6,677 nucleotides of DNA. Origin: an uncultured Lachnospiraceae bacterium (GTDB taxonomy: Bacteria; Bacillota; Clostridia; Lachnospirales; Lachnospiraceae). A program made the translations under genes and the position numbers. The notes under the pieces were generated by a model, which saw only the letters and a program-made list of their open reading frames with translations, was not told the DNA's origin and did no database searches. The stretch covers positions 1-6,677 of the forward strand of contig CADBTG010000210.1 in NCBI GenBank assembly GCA_902797475.1. The letters are read 5' to 3'. This document shows, piece by piece, positions 5,843 through 6,677 of this stretch (position 1 is its first letter; each line of letters begins with the position of its first letter).

Positions 5843-6677
5843 TCAAGCTTTCACGAACGTGCAAAGCAGTTCGACGATTGTTTTCACGGCATCGCCGGTA
5901 ACGCTTTCCGACATCGTTCTTTTATATTCTTCCTTCTTTTCAAAAAGTTCTCTGACCTTTGAAAGAAGCTTTTCCTTCGTGATTTCCTCTTCCGGTAACA
6001 CCATGCTGAATCCCTGCTTCTCAAACGAAGCCGCATTCAGAATCTGGTCTCCTCTGCTCGCCTCGGCAGAAAGCGGAATCAAAAGGTTCGGCTTACGGAG
6101 TGCGAGAAGCTCGCAGATGGCATTTGCCCCGGCCCGTGAAATCACGATGTCGGCCGCTGCGAACAAATCCTTCATCTCCTTGTCGCAATACTCAATCTGA
6201 ACATATCCGGGCGTTCCGTCATACGAGGGATCCGTCTTTCCCTTGCCGCACAGGTGAATCACCTGAAATTCCTTCAAAAGCTCGGGAAGGATGCCGCGCA
6301 CCGCCTCGTTCACGCGAACCGCGCCGGTGCTTCCGCCGACTACCAGAATGACCGGCTTGTCATCCGTAAGACCGGCGAAGGACAGTCCCGCTTCCCGGCT
6401 TCCCGTAAACAGTTCCCGGCGGATCGGCGTCCCGGTATGAATGCCCTTTCCTTTCAGTTTCGGCAGTGTCTCCGGGAAGTTGCAGCAGATCTTCGTGGCA
6501 TACCGCATTCCGATCCGGTTTGCAAGTCCCGGCGTCATATCCGACTCGTGACACACAACGGGAACTTTACATTTTCCCGCGGCGCGCACAACGGGCACGG
6601 TCACGAAACCGCCCTTTGAGAAGCAGACATCGGGCTTCAGTTCCTTCATGATCTTCTTTGCTTCCCGGCAACCCTTC
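5843..6677 (-). CDS. murG: UDP-N-acetylglucosamine-N-acetylmuramyl-(pentapeptide) pyrophosphoryl-undecaprenol GlcNAc transferase, partial
   Basis: MurG (GT28 family) transfers GlcNAc from UDP-GlcNAc to lipid I at the inner face of the membrane, making lipid II for peptidoglycan. About 278 codons are visible and the frame stays open to the right edge. The family is ~355 residues, so roughly the first 80 are missing. The ATG at 6647-6649 is internal and should not be taken as the start. Visible motifs in order: FSKGGFVTVPVV (acceptor/membrane region), HESDMTPGLANRI (HESD version of the HEQN motif), VVGGSTGAVRVNE (second glycine-rich loop), SRAGANAICELLALRKPNLLIP (UDP-GlcNAc donor site) and RGDQILNA. 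All are intact, so the enzyme looks functional. The gene is followed at once by a terminator and then by an unrelated lipoprotein gene, so no division-cell-wall cluster gene lies downstream of it. Upstream context is outside the window. Confidence 0.94.
   Translation of the reverse strand, partial: KGCREAKKIMKELKPDVCFSKGGFVTVPVVRAAGKCKVPVVCHESDMTPGLANRIGMRYATKICCNFPETLPKLKGKGIHTGTPIRRELFTGSREAGLSFAGLTDDKPVILVVGGSTGAVRVNEAVRGILPELLKEFQVIHLCGKGKTDPSYDGTPGYVQIEYCDKEMKDLFAAADIVISRAGANAICELLALRKPNLLIPLSAEASRGDQILNAASFEKQGFSMVLPEEEITKEKLLSKVRELFEKKEEYKRTMSESVTGDAVKTIVELLCTFVKA

Noticed and set aside
5771..5962. Plus-strand frame across the murG terminator
   Set aside because: It covers the terminator and antisense murG sequence and has no ribosome binding site.
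5843..6649. murG as a complete 268-residue gene starting at 6649
   Set aside because: The frame stays open to the window edge, the family is about 355 residues long, and the first visible motif belongs in the middle of the N-terminal domain.

Overview
The window looks like chromosomal DNA of a Gram-positive Firmicute, most likely an anaerobic Clostridia member (Lachnospiraceae-like), with roughly 50% G+C. This rests on four things: strong AGGAGG-type ribosome binding sites, a LytTR response regulator paired with a GHKL (HPK10-type) histidine kinase, a MurG with the HESD motif variant, and a lipobox lipoprotein of the kind common in that group. The taxonomic guess is an inference. There are no tRNA or rRNA genes, CRISPR arrays, insertion sequences or phage genes.

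Layout. (1) 1-639, minus: the N-terminal 213 codons of a secreted protein that runs off the left edge. Its visible end resembles the start of an InlB/Listeria-Bacteroides type B-repeat. (2) 640-991: a control region of about 350 bp. It holds a possible promoter, imperfect direct repeats that may be a LytTR-type operator, small tandem repeats in the leader, and a strong hairpin terminator at 850-880. (3) 992-3046, minus: a two-gene operon, LytTR response regulator then GHKL sensor kinase, 3 nt apart. (4) 3047-3197: back-to-back divergent promoters. (5) 3198-3614, plus: a HIT/HINT nucleotide-binding hydrolase. (6) 3637-3666: a shared terminator between convergent genes. (7) 3681-5648, minus: a two-module lipoprotein of unknown function. 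(8) 5649-5842: leader, possible operator palindrome and the murG terminator. (9) 5843-6677, minus: murG, whose N-terminal part lies beyond the right edge.

How the genes may work together. Several products act at or outside the membrane: the secreted surface-type protein, the membrane sensor, the lipoprotein, and MurG, which makes lipid II. The most coherent hypothesis is that the two-component system senses an external signal and controls the neighbouring secreted-protein gene through the repeats at 777-820. The sequence suggests this but does not prove it. The HIT protein looks like an unrelated housekeeping gene that shares only the intergenic region. I found no clearly new multi-gene system. 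The best leads are the candidate operator upstream of the secreted-protein gene and the unrecognised lipoprotein.
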